From assembly GCF_963675165.1 (NCBI RefSeq), contig NC_087385.1, forward strand, positions 6,622,912 through 6,686,911: a DNA stretch of 64,000 bases, given 5' to 3'. Under the pieces are notes generated by a model that saw only the letters and a list, made by a program, of their open reading frames with translations, was not told the DNA's origin and did no database searches. Below, piece after piece: positions 10,596 to 21,204 of the stretch (positions are counted from its first letter, which is position 1; every line of letters starts with the position of its first letter). The position numbers were made by a program, and so were the translations under genes. Origin of the DNA: Halichondria panicea. Lineage: Eukaryota > Porifera > Demospongiae > Suberitida > Halichondriidae.

Positions 10596-12188
10596 GCCAT
10601 CAAAAAAGTTTAATAAAAAATGTAATGTTAAAAGTGACATCAAACATGATAACTAATAACTGTGCTTACAGTCATAAGCTAATTTATCTATACTTATTGT
10701 CTGGTACCTATAGATTCTACATGTAGATCTACATGCCCTGGCCATTCATTAAATGGACAGGCCACGCCCAGCTACATATCATGTCTAGCTAATGGTGATT
10801 TATTTTGCCCTTAGCACAATGGGTACTATTTTCTGCTGCACGTTGGGACTAATATGAGTTGCATGCCCTCTCTTTATACGCCCTTAAGACTAGTATGTTA
10901 TTGTAGAAGTATAGATCTATACTGACCCATCAGCAATGTCCTACGCTAATTAATGTTTGCCTCTATCCCTTTGTTAAACAATTGTTGACAATGTCCCCCC
11001 CCCCTCCCCTCTCTTCGCCACTGCAGCCGGTTGAGGAGAATGATGACAAAGATGTCCCAGCAGTCACTGTGAGGTGCATGGAGGGGGGCTCCAAATATGA
11101 ACTACATCATCACTTGTTTATGTTTAATTATCATTGACAAGAATACAAAATACTAATATTCAACAATTGCAAGCCATAATAATTTAACAAGCCATCAGAT
11201 CTGCTCCTCTTCTGGAACACCGTATGGAGGCAATCATTTATTTAGTAACACGACATTATACGAAGCGAAACATGCAGAGAGGCATAAGCAACATGCAGAC
11301 ATTCAGGCACAACATTCATTATAATGCAGCAATAATTATACTTCAGTACACTGTTGACGTCAGATCATTCGATATTCAATTTGTCAACTAAGTTATAAGG
11401 CTGTTGAAAAATGTTAAACTATACAATCCCCCTCCCCTCCCGGGATAAAATAGTACAAAGGCTTAAGCAACATAAATTATTATACATGATAAGCTCACAG
11501 TTGGTTTTTGGAGAGGCTGATTAGTATAATCAATTAATTCATGTAGCTCGCAGTTGGTTGGGGGGGTCGTACTATAAGCAAATTAAATAAAAACATTACG
11601 AGCAAATAAATACGCATACAAACACAAGGATCATAGTGTTAACACAACATGAAGGATTCAAGCTAAGGAGAGCGATTGAAACAAGGGCAAAAGATAATCC
11701 ACCTAATTTATGAGCCACCGTATACCTGCAAGTTCGAAGGACACCACTTAATTAATTACAATTGTATTGCCTCATCTTTAGAGCTTCAGATGCTGATCAA
11801 AATAGTCAGAGCTGTGGATAAAGCATAACTAGTACATATCCATACACATTGTGTAAAAGCAGTTGAATCCACGGTCTAAAACATAAATTGAATTGTATGT
11901 ACAATAATATACATACATACGACATAATAAAAAGATAAAGCTAAACGCATCAGATCTTTTATAGACTGAACTAGATCTTGTAGTGATTAACAGACGCATG
12001 CATGAAGGCAATCATACCATATCATGACCATATTATACTAATTACATATGCATAGTATCAGGCGTAATGAAGTATATAACTCTTTACCAGTCTCTATCAG
12101 TCCACTTGTTTAATAGGAAGATCCATTTCCTGGGGGCAGAAGAAGAAATGGTTAAGCATTGTGTCATTATACATAATCGCTGTGTACA
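10596..12188. repeat. Array spacer, copy A of a near-identical ~1.6-kb duplication
   Basis: This non-coding spacer after transporter 1 recurs almost unchanged at 18458-20053 after transporter 3, with only a few substitutions and small indels. It therefore belongs to a segmental duplication of about 7.86 kb. It contains an exon-like fragment at about 11027-11070. Otherwise it is AT-rich with no ORF of coding character. Confidence 0.85.
11027..11070 (+). pseudogene. Isolated exon-like fragment (unrecognised)
   Basis: CACTGCAG acceptor-like sequence, then an open stretch encoding PVEENDDKDVPAVT, then GTGAGG donor-like sequence. It lies alone in non-coding spacer and recurs in the second spacer copy at about 18889-18932. 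I do not recognise the source gene. It may be a relic or a chance exon. Confidence 0.3.
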
Positions 12189-13129
12189 CTGTGTTCACTG
12201 GTCATGACTCAAAGCTTAACGTTTGGATGAGGACTCAGGATGACTCAAAGTGGAACAAAACCGGAACATTAATCACCCCAACTGAAGGAGACGTAAATGC
12301 CATATGTGAAGCAACCACTGCTAGTCGAACCTTACTCATATTCTCTCTCGACAACTGTATATTGTTTTATGATCGTCAAAATCTCACTGAGCATCTACAT
12401 CAAGTTTGTCACAATAAGGACGAGATCAACCAACTGTCAATAAATGCAAAGGGGAACTTGATTTGTGCTTGTGATGATTCTGGAGAAATAAAGCTCATCG
12501 ATACCAGCTCTTACCAAGTTGTTAAGACACTGACTGCTCACGATAATATTTGCTCAACCGTTAAGTTCATTCCCCGAAAGCCATGGGAATATTGTCTGGT
12601 GGTCTGGATTAAAATTATTCGATGGGACTTCAACCGTGGCCGTCCGTTGTGTTCACTGAACCAGAACGAGCTCTCTAATTCAAACTTTGGCAGTTACGCG
12701 ATTAATCCTCCCATGGTTCACACTCTGGATGTATTCCCTTCAACCTCCATGGTCGTGTGTGGATTAGGAAATGGGACTGTATGTGTGTACGCCATGAAGA
12801 GTGGGCGAGATATGGAGTTATTGTGTGCGTCGGAATTGCATAGTGCCAGTATATCGTGTACTTGTGCCATAGAGATCTCAAAGTCGGACTCAAAGATTGT
12901 TGAACAGTTTGTTGTTTCGGGAGGAGATGATAGGAGATTGTGTGTTAGCAAACTTGTTGTCAGAGATGGGAGCAAGGCTGGAGGAAAATATAATCTGGAG
13001 CTGTTGTCTCAGGTCAATCATGGCTCTAAGATAAACTGCCTGGCATTGCATAGAAACTGTGAACAATTTTTGATTTTTGTTGTTGACTTAACTTGTTTTG
13101 TTTCAGTGTACAATTTGCTCATGAGTTGA
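12189..13129 (+). pseudogene. WDR53 copy 2, lacking its 5' end
   Basis: Matches WDR53 from about codon 33 (VFTGHDSKLNVW) to the end, more than 97% identical by eye. The first ~33 codons and the original ATG are absent, because the duplication breakpoint falls inside the coding sequence at GTGTTCACTGGTCATGACTC. Around 12586-12613 a one-base loss is followed by a two-base loss, so about ten residues read EYCLVVWIKI instead of EILSGGLDCKM before the frame returns. The first in-frame ATG is at about 12226. Probably non-functional, though the rest of the frame is open to VYNLLMS. Confidence 0.8.
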
Positions 13130-13323
13130 CGAATAAACATTGTCACCATATATACTCCCCCATCACACTGCTTGGGGATATATAATTATGTATTTTCTGT
13201 TTCCTTGTTATGAATTGTAGCAATAATTGTTAAGATATTTTGGATGCCTGTGACCCCATCCCCTCTATACTGCTATAGCAGATAGCTAGGTTAAAGTGCT
13301 ACAGTTCAGCTAGTTTACCAAGT

Positions 13324-14862
13324 ATGAGTTATCCAAAGAGTTGCAAGTGCAGACTTAGATGGTTCTATTCCAAGGGGGCTCTCTTAGTCATTTTTTGGAA
13401 CTTGTTAATGTCCATTGTTAATGGCTCAATTATCCACGCTTACGGTAATACCTTTCATATTTCAGGTAAAAGAATATCTCGTGTTTTGGCTATTATCGTT
13501 CCGGTAGGTTTTCTTATTGCTTCACTTGTCTCGGGAAGTTTGTCAGATACTTCTTTTGGAAAGTATAAGATAATCAAGGGTGGATTTGTACTGAATTTCT
13601 TAGCAGCAGTGATATACTGCATAGGAGTATTGGCAGCAGATGCACTCGTCATAACTACCGACAACAAATTTATCGTTGATTGTGTATCGTTTGTTGTTTT
13701 TAGTATTGGCTATGCTTGCTTTCTGGCTACTTGTACTCCAGTGGGTTTGGAGCAGCTTCCCGATGTTTCCTCTGAGAGTATCAGCAGCTTTATCTCATGG
13801 TATCTCCTGAGCTATGGTTTAGGCACCTGGATTGGCACTGTATTTCATTCTGTTTACCTAAGGTGTATTAACGAAGCCCATACTAAGCTTATTTTCAATG
13901 AGTTGTTGGTTTTATTCATAGTATCATGTGCAAGTGCTATTTTGATATCTGTTTTTCTCTTAGCTCCAAAGTGGTTGATAATTGAACCAAAGGCCCAGCC
14001 TCAGACCATTAGATCTATTTATCATGTTCTCAAGTTTGCAGCCAAGCACAAGGCTCCCCTCAATCGCAGTGCTTTCACGTACTGGGAGGAAGACATACCG
14101 TCTAGAATTGACCTGGGTAAGACAAAGTATGGCGGTCCTTTCACCACCGAGCAAGTTGAAGATGTCAAAACTATTATTGAAATTTTAACTCTTTTCTTAC
14201 CTATGTCGATTTGTCTATTGGTACTAGCCAATCCAATAATTGTGGACCCACCTGATGAAACATTTGGAATGACAGTTTGTACTGCAGAATTGTTAAATTT
14301 GTCACACAGTGGTCCATTGTGGATTGCGATTGGCTCGCTAGTGAACGAGTTCATTATCTACCCACTGCTCAGACATAGAATGCCAAATATTTTGCAACAA
14401 ATTCAAATGACTTTTTTTTTCCTGACTGCCTTATACGTCTTCCTATTAGTATTAGCCATTCTTCATTTTGTTGGTCTTGGAGAAGATATAATGAATTTTG
14501 GTAGCATTTTGTACGGAATTATTAATGGTTTGCTCACCCGGGCCTATTTCACTTCAGTACTGGAGTTTGTATGTGCCCAATCACCATCCCACACAAAAGG
14601 ACGCTTCTTTTGTCTTGTGTATTTTCAATACTTGTCATCTGAAGTGTTTAGTTACATTTTCATACTCTACTTCAGACATTCCTGTAAAGCTGAATACTGC
14701 TCTGTTGTGTATTGGTCGGTAACAACTGTCATTAGTTTGGTTGGTTTCTTATTAATTTGTTTTGTGGCTCGACGGTACAAGAAAAGAGAAAGAGACGACA
14801 TTTACGATTCTCAGAGACTTGTGGAGGTTTATGATCGATACCTCTCGCAGAGGAATAATTAA
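13324..14862 (+). CDS. POT/SLC15-like transporter, copy 2
   Basis: Intact intronless 512-aa paralog of copy 1, with the same DIPSRIDLGK loop and YGGPFTTEQVEDVKT. Differences cluster in the first two membrane segments (for example NLLMSIVNGSIIHAYGN against NLLMSIFLGSILQAYGN) and include loss of one Glu in the C-tail (RLVEVYDRY). It stands about 195 bp after the truncated WDR53 copy 2, with the same spacing and 5' flank as copy 1, so its upstream region was duplicated with it. Function is inferred only from the family. Confidence 0.78.
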   Translation: MSYPKSCKCRLRWFYSKGALLVIFWNLLMSIVNGSIIHAYGNTFHISGKRISRVLAIIVPVGFLIASLVSGSLSDTSFGKYKIIKGGFVLNFLAAVIYCIGVLAADALVITTDNKFIVDCVSFVVFSIGYACFLATCTPVGLEQLPDVSSESISSFISWYLLSYGLGTWIGTVFHSVYLRCINEAHTKLIFNELLVLFIVSCASAILISVFLLAPKWLIIEPKAQPQTIRSIYHVLKFAAKHKAPLNRSAFTYWEEDIPSRIDLGKTKYGGPFTTEQVEDVKTIIEILTLFLPMSICLLVLANPIIVDPPDETFGMTVCTAELLNLSHSGPLWIAIGSLVNEFIIYPLLRHRMPNILQQIQMTFFFLTALYVFLLVLAILHFVGLGEDIMNFGSILYGIINGLLTRAYFTSVLEFVCAQSPSHTKGRFFCLVYFQYLSSEVFSYIFILYFRHSCKAEYCSVVYWSVTTVISLVGFLLICFVARRYKKRERDDIYDSQRLVEVYDRYLSQRNN

Positions 14863-15234
14863 GCCATCAAAAAAGTTTACAAAATATGTAATGTTAAAAG
14901 TGACATCAAACATGATAACTAATACCTGTGCTTGTAATTATTGTCTGGTACCTAGATTTTACATGTAGATCTCATCTACTGCCCCCCCCCCCCTTTTATA
15001 TAATGACGTGTGTGTATTGTACATGTTGTTATTATTATACGCCCACATAATTGATCCACTTCATTGTTTGTAGCTTTGCATATTAATGATCTTTACCTAT
15101 TTAAATGGCCAGGCCCAGCGAGTAGATACTGGAGTACTAATTAATGTTGATTGCAGGGATAGATAATTGAATGTGCTATTCATAATTATACAGTAGATAC
15201 AAGTATTTTAACCGCTCCCCCTCCTCCTTCCTTA

Positions 15235-15445
15235 GGTTCAACCATTTTGCTAAGCTCCACGACATCCAGACCCTAGCCATGCTGGCTTGTCTGTTCCTTC
15301 AATTTGACAATACAACAAGAATGACGCAAACCAGCAGCTGTCAAAGTCCCCATTGCTCACGTCAAGGTGCACAACGGCAACCACCACTACAGCTCAATCT
15401 ACAAGTCCCTACCGCCCACAAGAGTGTCTCCCACTTATAGAGTAC
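15235..15445 (+). pseudogene. WDR59-like exon relic
   Basis: After a polypyrimidine tract and CCTTAG the frame reads FNHFAKLHDIQTLAMLACLF. This resembles the C-terminal region of WDR59 (GATOR2 complex), which has an HDVQTLAMLCSVF-type segment. The following bases up to a GTGAGT donor-like site at about 15453 remain partly open but lose resemblance. No neighbouring WDR59 exons are visible. Assignment is from memory of the family. Confidence 0.4.
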
Positions 15446-16085
15446 ACACACAGGTGAGTGGGCGGGTTCCCTCCATGTGATACATGTACGATGACGGTTG
15501 TTGTACAGATTAGGTAAAAGATTGTATATTGTGTATCTTGTAGCTTTTTCATAGCTCTATCAAATAGTGTGCTTAAATCTTTGGGGCCCATTTTGAAGAA
15601 AAAGTATGGGCTATCATAGTAAAATGAGTCTGTTTTGATAGCTAACATAACTCTGCTGTCATGTATCGGCTGATTCAATATCTCTGAAGTAATTAAGCTT
15701 TTGCAGTGATATGTCACACATGTATATCTGTGTGTCAATTAGTAGTGGTGATACTTACATGTACACACATGTTTCACATTTACCTTGTGTGCATTTTTAT
15801 TGGCTTTTAATTAGTGGCTTATGCAATAAAGCTGATTGTTGTCCACTGCTTCTGCATGTGCTAACTACAAGTGTTGTTGAATAGAATAGTGTGTATGTGA
15901 TAGAATAGTGTCTATGTGATAGAATAGAGCTATTAGGTCTGGCCCCCAGACTACCCCCCCCCCCCCCCCCCCATATAATAATTACTGCCATTAACAGAGG
16001 GTGAGGGTGATTATTATGATTACCAATCGGTTGCTACGTACTAAAATAGTTTGGTTATTAGTTTGAGAGCAGAGACTAACACTCA

Positions 16086-16215
16086 GGTCATGCCCGGGTC
16101 CCCCTGGAACTATGCCCTGCAACTGAGCGATGAGACGGCTCGGACCTGAAGGTGGTGGTCACCAGACTCCAGAAGGGGATTCCCCCATTCTCCAAAAAGG
16201 GAGCACCTGTTACGA
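16086..16215 (+). pseudogene. Exon relic resembling a GH127/DUF1680-type glycosidase
   Basis: One frame reads MPGSPWNYALQLSDETART and then meets a stop. The adjacent frame continues LKVVVTRLQKGIPPF, then SKKGAPVTTMAKG. The SPWNYAL block followed by a GAPV segment is reminiscent of the C-terminal part of DUF1680/GH127 proteins. The frame change marks it as a relic. Family assignment is tentative. Confidence 0.3.
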
Positions 16216-16593
16216 CTATGGCAAAGGGATGTCTAATGAGCTATTGAGTGCTGAGTGCATGTTGTCTGTGGGTTGAGTAGCAATTAATGCACTTAGTCTC
16301 AAATGACATTGTATGTATAACGAAGATGGCAGTAAAACCAGAATTTCTAGATGAGACTTTTGGCCTGTTTTGATAGCTATATACGTAAGTTTGAGTGTTC
16401 AAACTTTAATCTGATTGTGCGTTTTTACAATTTAAAGATAAAGATGCATGCATTGATTTTGTAGTCCTTTGAAATGCCTAGATCTAGTCCCTATCCCAGA
16501 TACTCTTAAAATCATTGTCGACTTATACTGTGAATCTATAAAAGTGATGAAGATGTCACTATGACTTATAATATGTATGTGTTTTGCCTCTCA

Positions 16594-16723
16594 GTTGTCT
16601 CAGGTCAATCATGGCTCTAAGATAAACTGCCTGGCATTGCATAGAAACTGTGAACAATTTTTGATTTTTGTTGTTGACTTAACTTGTTTTGTTTCAGTGT
16701 ACAATTTGCTCATGAGTCGACAA
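16594..16723 (+). pseudogene. WDR53 3' fragment
   Basis: Only the last ~43 codons of WDR53 (LSQVNHGSKINCLALHRNCE through VYNLLMS) plus the usual 3' flank with AATAAACATTG. The 5' breakpoint is at about 16594, where TTGTCTCAGGTC begins. It marks a third duplication event with a different breakpoint from copies 2 and 3. Confidence 0.85.
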
Positions 16724-16915
16724 TAAACATTGCCACCATATATACTCCCCCATCACTCTGCTTGGGGCTATATAATTATGTATTTTCTGTTTCCTTGTTA
16801 TGAATTGTAGCAATAATTATGTTAAGATATTTTGGATGCCTGTGACCCCACCCCCCCTCTATACTGGTATAGCAGATAGCTAGGTAAGTGCTACAGTTCA
16901 GCTAGTTTACCAAGT

Positions 16916-18457
16916 ATGAGTTATCCAAAGAGTTGCAAGTGCAGACTTAGATGGTTCTATTCCAAGGGGGCTCTCTTAGTCATTTTTTGGACCTTGTTAA
17001 TGTCCATTGTTTATGGCTCGATTCTCCAGGCTTACGGTAATACCTTTCATATTTCAGGCAACAGACTATCTCATGCCTTGGCTACTATCGTTCCGGTATG
17101 TTTTCTTATTGCTTCACTTGTCTCGGGAAGTTTGTCAGATACTTCTTTTGGAAAGTATAAGATAATCAAGGGTGGATTTGTACTGAATTTCTTAGCAGCA
17201 GTGATATACTGCATAGGAATATTGGCAGCAGATGCACTCGTCATAACTACTGACAACAAATTTATCGTTGATTGTGTATCGTTTGTTGTTTTTAGTGTTG
17301 GCTATGCTTGCTTTCTGGCTACTAGCATTCCAGTGGGTTTGGAGCAGCTTCCCGATGTTTCCTCTGAGAGTATCAGTAGCTTTATCTCATGGTATCTCCT
17401 GAGCTCTGGTTTAGGCATCTGGATTGGCACTGTATTTCATTCTGTTTACCTAAGGTGTATTGACGAAGCCCATACTAAGCTTATTTTCAATGAGTTGTTG
17501 GTTTTATTCATAGTATCGTGTGCAAGTGCTATTTTGATATCTGTTTTTCTCTTAGCTCCAAAGTGGTTGATAATTGAACCAAAGGCCCAGCCTCAGACCA
17601 TTAGATCTATTTATCATGTTCTCAAGTTTGCAGCCAAGCACAAGGCTCCCCTCAATCGCAGTGCTTTCACGTACTGGGAGGAAGACATACCGTCTAGAAT
17701 TGACCTGGGTAAGACAAAGTATGGCGGTCCTTTCACCACCGAGCAAGTTGAAGATGTCAAAACTATTATTGGAATTTTAACTCTTTTTTTACCTATGTGG
17801 ATTTGTCTATTGGTACTAGCTAATCCAATAATTTTGGACCCACCTGATGGAACATTTGGAATGACAGTTTGTACTGCAGAATTGTTAAATTTGTCACACA
17901 CTAGTTCATTGTGGACTGCGATTGGCTCACTAGTGAACGAGTTCCTTATCTATCCACTGCTTAGACATAGAATGCCAAATATTTTGCAACAAATTCAAAT
18001 GACTTTTTTTTTCCTGACTGCCTTATACGTCTTCCTATTAGTATTAGCAATTCTTCATTTTGTTGGTCTCGGAGAAGATATAATGAATTTTGGTAGCATT
18101 TTGTACGGAATTATTAATGGTTTGCTCACCCGGGCCTATTTCACTTCAGTACTGGAGTTTGTATGTGCCCAATCACCATCCCACACAAAAGGACGCTTCT
18201 TTTGTCTTGTGTATTTTCAATACTTGTCCTCTGCCATGTTTAGTTACATTTTCATAGACTACTTCAGAAATTCCTGTAAAGCTGAATACTGCTCTGTTGT
18301 GTATTGGTCGGTAACAACCGTCATTAGTTTGGTTGGTTTCTTATTAATTTGTTTTGTGGCTCGACGGTACAAGAAAAGAGAAAGAGACGACATTTATGAT
18401 TCTCAGAGACTTGTGGAAGAGGTTTATGATCGATACCTCTCGCAAAGGAATAATTAA
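16916..18457 (+). CDS. POT/SLC15-like transporter, copy 3
   Basis: Intact intronless 513-aa paralog. C-terminal sequence and 3' flank are nearly identical to copy 1 (both end RLVEEVYDRYLSQRNN and continue into the same spacer), while several internal changes are shared with copy 2 (LHFVGLGEDIMNF, VYFQYLSS). This mosaic suggests gene conversion or unequal crossing over. It lies about 190 bp after the WDR53 3' fragment. Same membrane topology and loop markers as copy 1. Confidence 0.78.
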   Translation: MSYPKSCKCRLRWFYSKGALLVIFWTLLMSIVYGSILQAYGNTFHISGNRLSHALATIVPVCFLIASLVSGSLSDTSFGKYKIIKGGFVLNFLAAVIYCIGILAADALVITTDNKFIVDCVSFVVFSVGYACFLATSIPVGLEQLPDVSSESISSFISWYLLSSGLGIWIGTVFHSVYLRCIDEAHTKLIFNELLVLFIVSCASAILISVFLLAPKWLIIEPKAQPQTIRSIYHVLKFAAKHKAPLNRSAFTYWEEDIPSRIDLGKTKYGGPFTTEQVEDVKTIIGILTLFLPMWICLLVLANPIILDPPDGTFGMTVCTAELLNLSHTSSLWTAIGSLVNEFLIYPLLRHRMPNILQQIQMTFFFLTALYVFLLVLAILHFVGLGEDIMNFGSILYGIINGLLTRAYFTSVLEFVCAQSPSHTKGRFFCLVYFQYLSSAMFSYIFIDYFRNSCKAEYCSVVYWSVTTVISLVGFLLICFVARRYKKRERDDIYDSQRLVEEVYDRYLSQRNN

Positions 18458-20053
18458 GCCATCAAAAAAGTTTAATAAAAAATGTAATGTTAAAAGTGAC
18501 ATCAAACATGATAACTAATAACTGTGCTTACAGTCATAAGCTAATTTATCTATACTTATTGTCTGGTACCTATAGATTCTACATGTAGATCTACATGCCC
18601 TGGCCATTCATTAAATGGACAGGCCACGCCCAGCTACATATCATGTCTAGCTAATGGTGATTTATTTTGCCCTTAGCACAATGGGTACTATTTTCTGCTG
18701 CACGTTGGGACTAATATTGAGTTGCATGCCCTCTCTTTATACGCCCTTAAGACTAGTATGTTATTGTAGAAGTATAGATCTATACTGACCCATCAGCAAT
18801 GTCCTACGCTAATTAATGTTTGCCTCTATCCCTTTGTTAAACAATTGTTGACAATGTTCCCCCCCCCTCCCCTCTCTTCGCCACTGCAGCCGGTTGAGGA
18901 GAATGATGACAAAGATGTCCCAGCAGTCACTGTGAGGTGCATGGAGGGGGCCTCCAAATATGAACTACATCATCACTTGTTTATGTTTAATTATCATTGA
19001 CAAGAATACAAAATACTAATATTCAACAATTGCAAGCCATAATAATTTAACAAGCCATCAGATCTGCTCCTCTTCTGGAACACCGTATGGAGGCAATCAT
19101 TTATTTAGTAACACGACATTATACGAAGCGAAACATGCAGAGAGGCATAAGCAACATGCAGACATTCAGGCACAACATTCATTATAATGCAGCAATAATT
19201 ATACTTCAGTACACTGTTGACGTCAGATCATTCGATATTCAATTTGTCAACTAAGTTATAAGGCTGTTGAAAAATGTTAAACTATACAATCCCCCTCCCC
19301 TCCCGGGATAAAATAGTACAAAGGCTTAAGCAACATAAATTATTATACATGATAAGCTCACAGTTGGTTTTTGGAGAGGCTGATTAGTATAATCAATTAA
19401 TTCATGTAGCTCGCAGTTGGTTGGGGGGGTCGTACTATAAGCAAATTAAATAAAAACATTACGAGCAAATAAATACGCATGCAAACACAAGGATCATAGT
19501 GTTAACACAACATGAAGGATTCAAGCTAAGGAGAGCGATTGAAACAAGGGCAAAAGATAATCCACCTAATTTATGAGCCACCGTATACCCAAGTTCGGAG
19601 GACACCACTTAATTACAATTGTATTGTCTCATCTTTAGAGCTTCAGATGCTGATCAAAATAGTCAGAGCTGTGGATAAAGCATAACTAGTACATATCCAT
19701 ACACATTGTGTAAAAGCAGTTGAATCCATGGTCTAAAACATAAATTGAATTGTATGTACAATAATATACATACATACGACATAATAAAAAGATAAAGCTA
19801 AACGCATCAGATCTTTTATAGACTGAACTAGATCTTGTAGTGATTAACAGACGCATGCATGAAGGCAATCATACCATATCATGACCATACTATACTAATT
19901 ACATATAATTATATGCACATAGTATCAGGCGTAATGAAGCTCTTTACCAGTCTCTATCAGTCCACTTGTTTAATAGGAAGATCCATTTCCTGGGAGCAGA
20001 TTCTGAAAAAGAAATGGTTAAGCATTGTGTCATTACATAATCGCTGTGTACAC
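18458..20053. repeat. Array spacer, copy B of the near-identical duplication
   Basis: Near-identical to 10596-12188, including the exon-like fragment at about 18889-18932. The constant offset of about 7.86 kb between the copies shows that spacer, WDR53 relic and transporter were duplicated together. No gene seen. Confidence 0.85.
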
Positions 20054-21002
20054 TGTGTTCACTGGTCATGACTCAAAGCTTAACGTTTGGATGAGGACTC
20101 AGGATGACTCAAAGTGGAACAAAACCGGAACATTAATCACCCCAACTGAAGGAGATGTAAATGCCATAATTATGTGAAGCAACCACTGCTATAATCGAAC
20201 CTTATTCATATTCTCTCTCGACAACTGTATATTGTTTTATGATCGTCAAAATCTCACTGAGCATCTACATCAAGTTTGTCACAATAAGGACGAGATCAAC
20301 CAACTGTCAATAAATGCAAAGGGGAACTTGATTTGTGCTTGTGATGATTCTGGAGAAATAAAGCTCATCGATACCAGCTCTTACCAAGTTGTTAAGACAC
20401 TGACTGCTCACGATAATATTTGCTCAACCGTTAAGTTCATTCCCCGAAAGCCGTGGGAAATATTGTCTGGTGGTCTGGATTGTAAAATTATTCGATGGGA
20501 CTTCAACCGTGGCCGTCCGTTGTGTTCACTGAACCAGAACGAGCTCTCTAATTCAAACTTTGGCAGTTATGCGATTAATCCTCCCATGGTTCACACTCTG
20601 GATGTATTCCCTTCAACCTCCATAGTCGTGTGTGGATTAGGAAATGGGACTGTATGTGTGTACGCCATGAAGAGTGGGCGAGATACGGAGTTATTGTGTG
20701 CGTCGGAATTGCATAGTGCCAGTATATCGTGTACTTGTGCCATAGAGATCTCAAAGTCGGACTCAAAGATTGTTGAACAGTTTGTTGTTTCGGGAGGAGA
20801 TGATAGGAGATTGTGTGTTAGCAAACTTGTTGTCAGAGATGGGAGCAAGGCTGGAGGAAAATATAATCTGGAGCTGTTGTCTCAGGTCAATCATGGCTCT
20901 AAGATAAACTGCCTGGCATTGCATAGAAACTGTGAACAATTTTTTATTTTTGTTGTTGACTTAACTTGTTTTGTTTCAGTGTACAATTTGCTCATGAGTT
21001 GA
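20054..21002 (+). pseudogene. WDR53 copy 3, truncated and frame-disrupted
   Basis: Same 5' breakpoint as copy 2 (VFTGHDSKLNVW). Insertions of four bases (about 20169) and two bases (about 20191) relative to copy 1 bring in a TGA at about 20174 before the frame is restored. Downstream the frame is open from about 20232 to VYNLLMS and, unlike copy 2, keeps EILSGGLDCK. No start codon equivalent to the intact gene. A pseudogene. Confidence 0.85.
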
Positions 21003-21204
21003 CGAATAAACATTGTCACCATATATACTCCCCCATCACTCTTTGCTTGGGGCTGTATTATAATTATGTATTTTCTGTTTCCTTGTTATGAATGTAGCAA
21101 TAATTATGTTAAGATATTTTGGATGCCTGTGACCACATCCCCCCTCTATACTGCTATAGCAGATAGCTAGGTTGAAGTGCTACAGTTCAGCTAGTTTACC
21201 AAGT

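Larger units (their letters stand above)
14863..16590. other. Unique spacer in the array with relic exons
   Basis: Unlike the other two spacers, this 1.7-kb stretch is not part of the spacer duplication. It holds poly-C runs (about 14983-14994 and 15953-15972) and two exon-like relics of unrelated genes (about 15235-15445 and 16086-16215, listed separately). It also holds diverged dispersed-repeat sequence (CTGTTTTGATAGCTA at about 15628 and 16361). No intact gene was seen. Confidence 0.6.
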
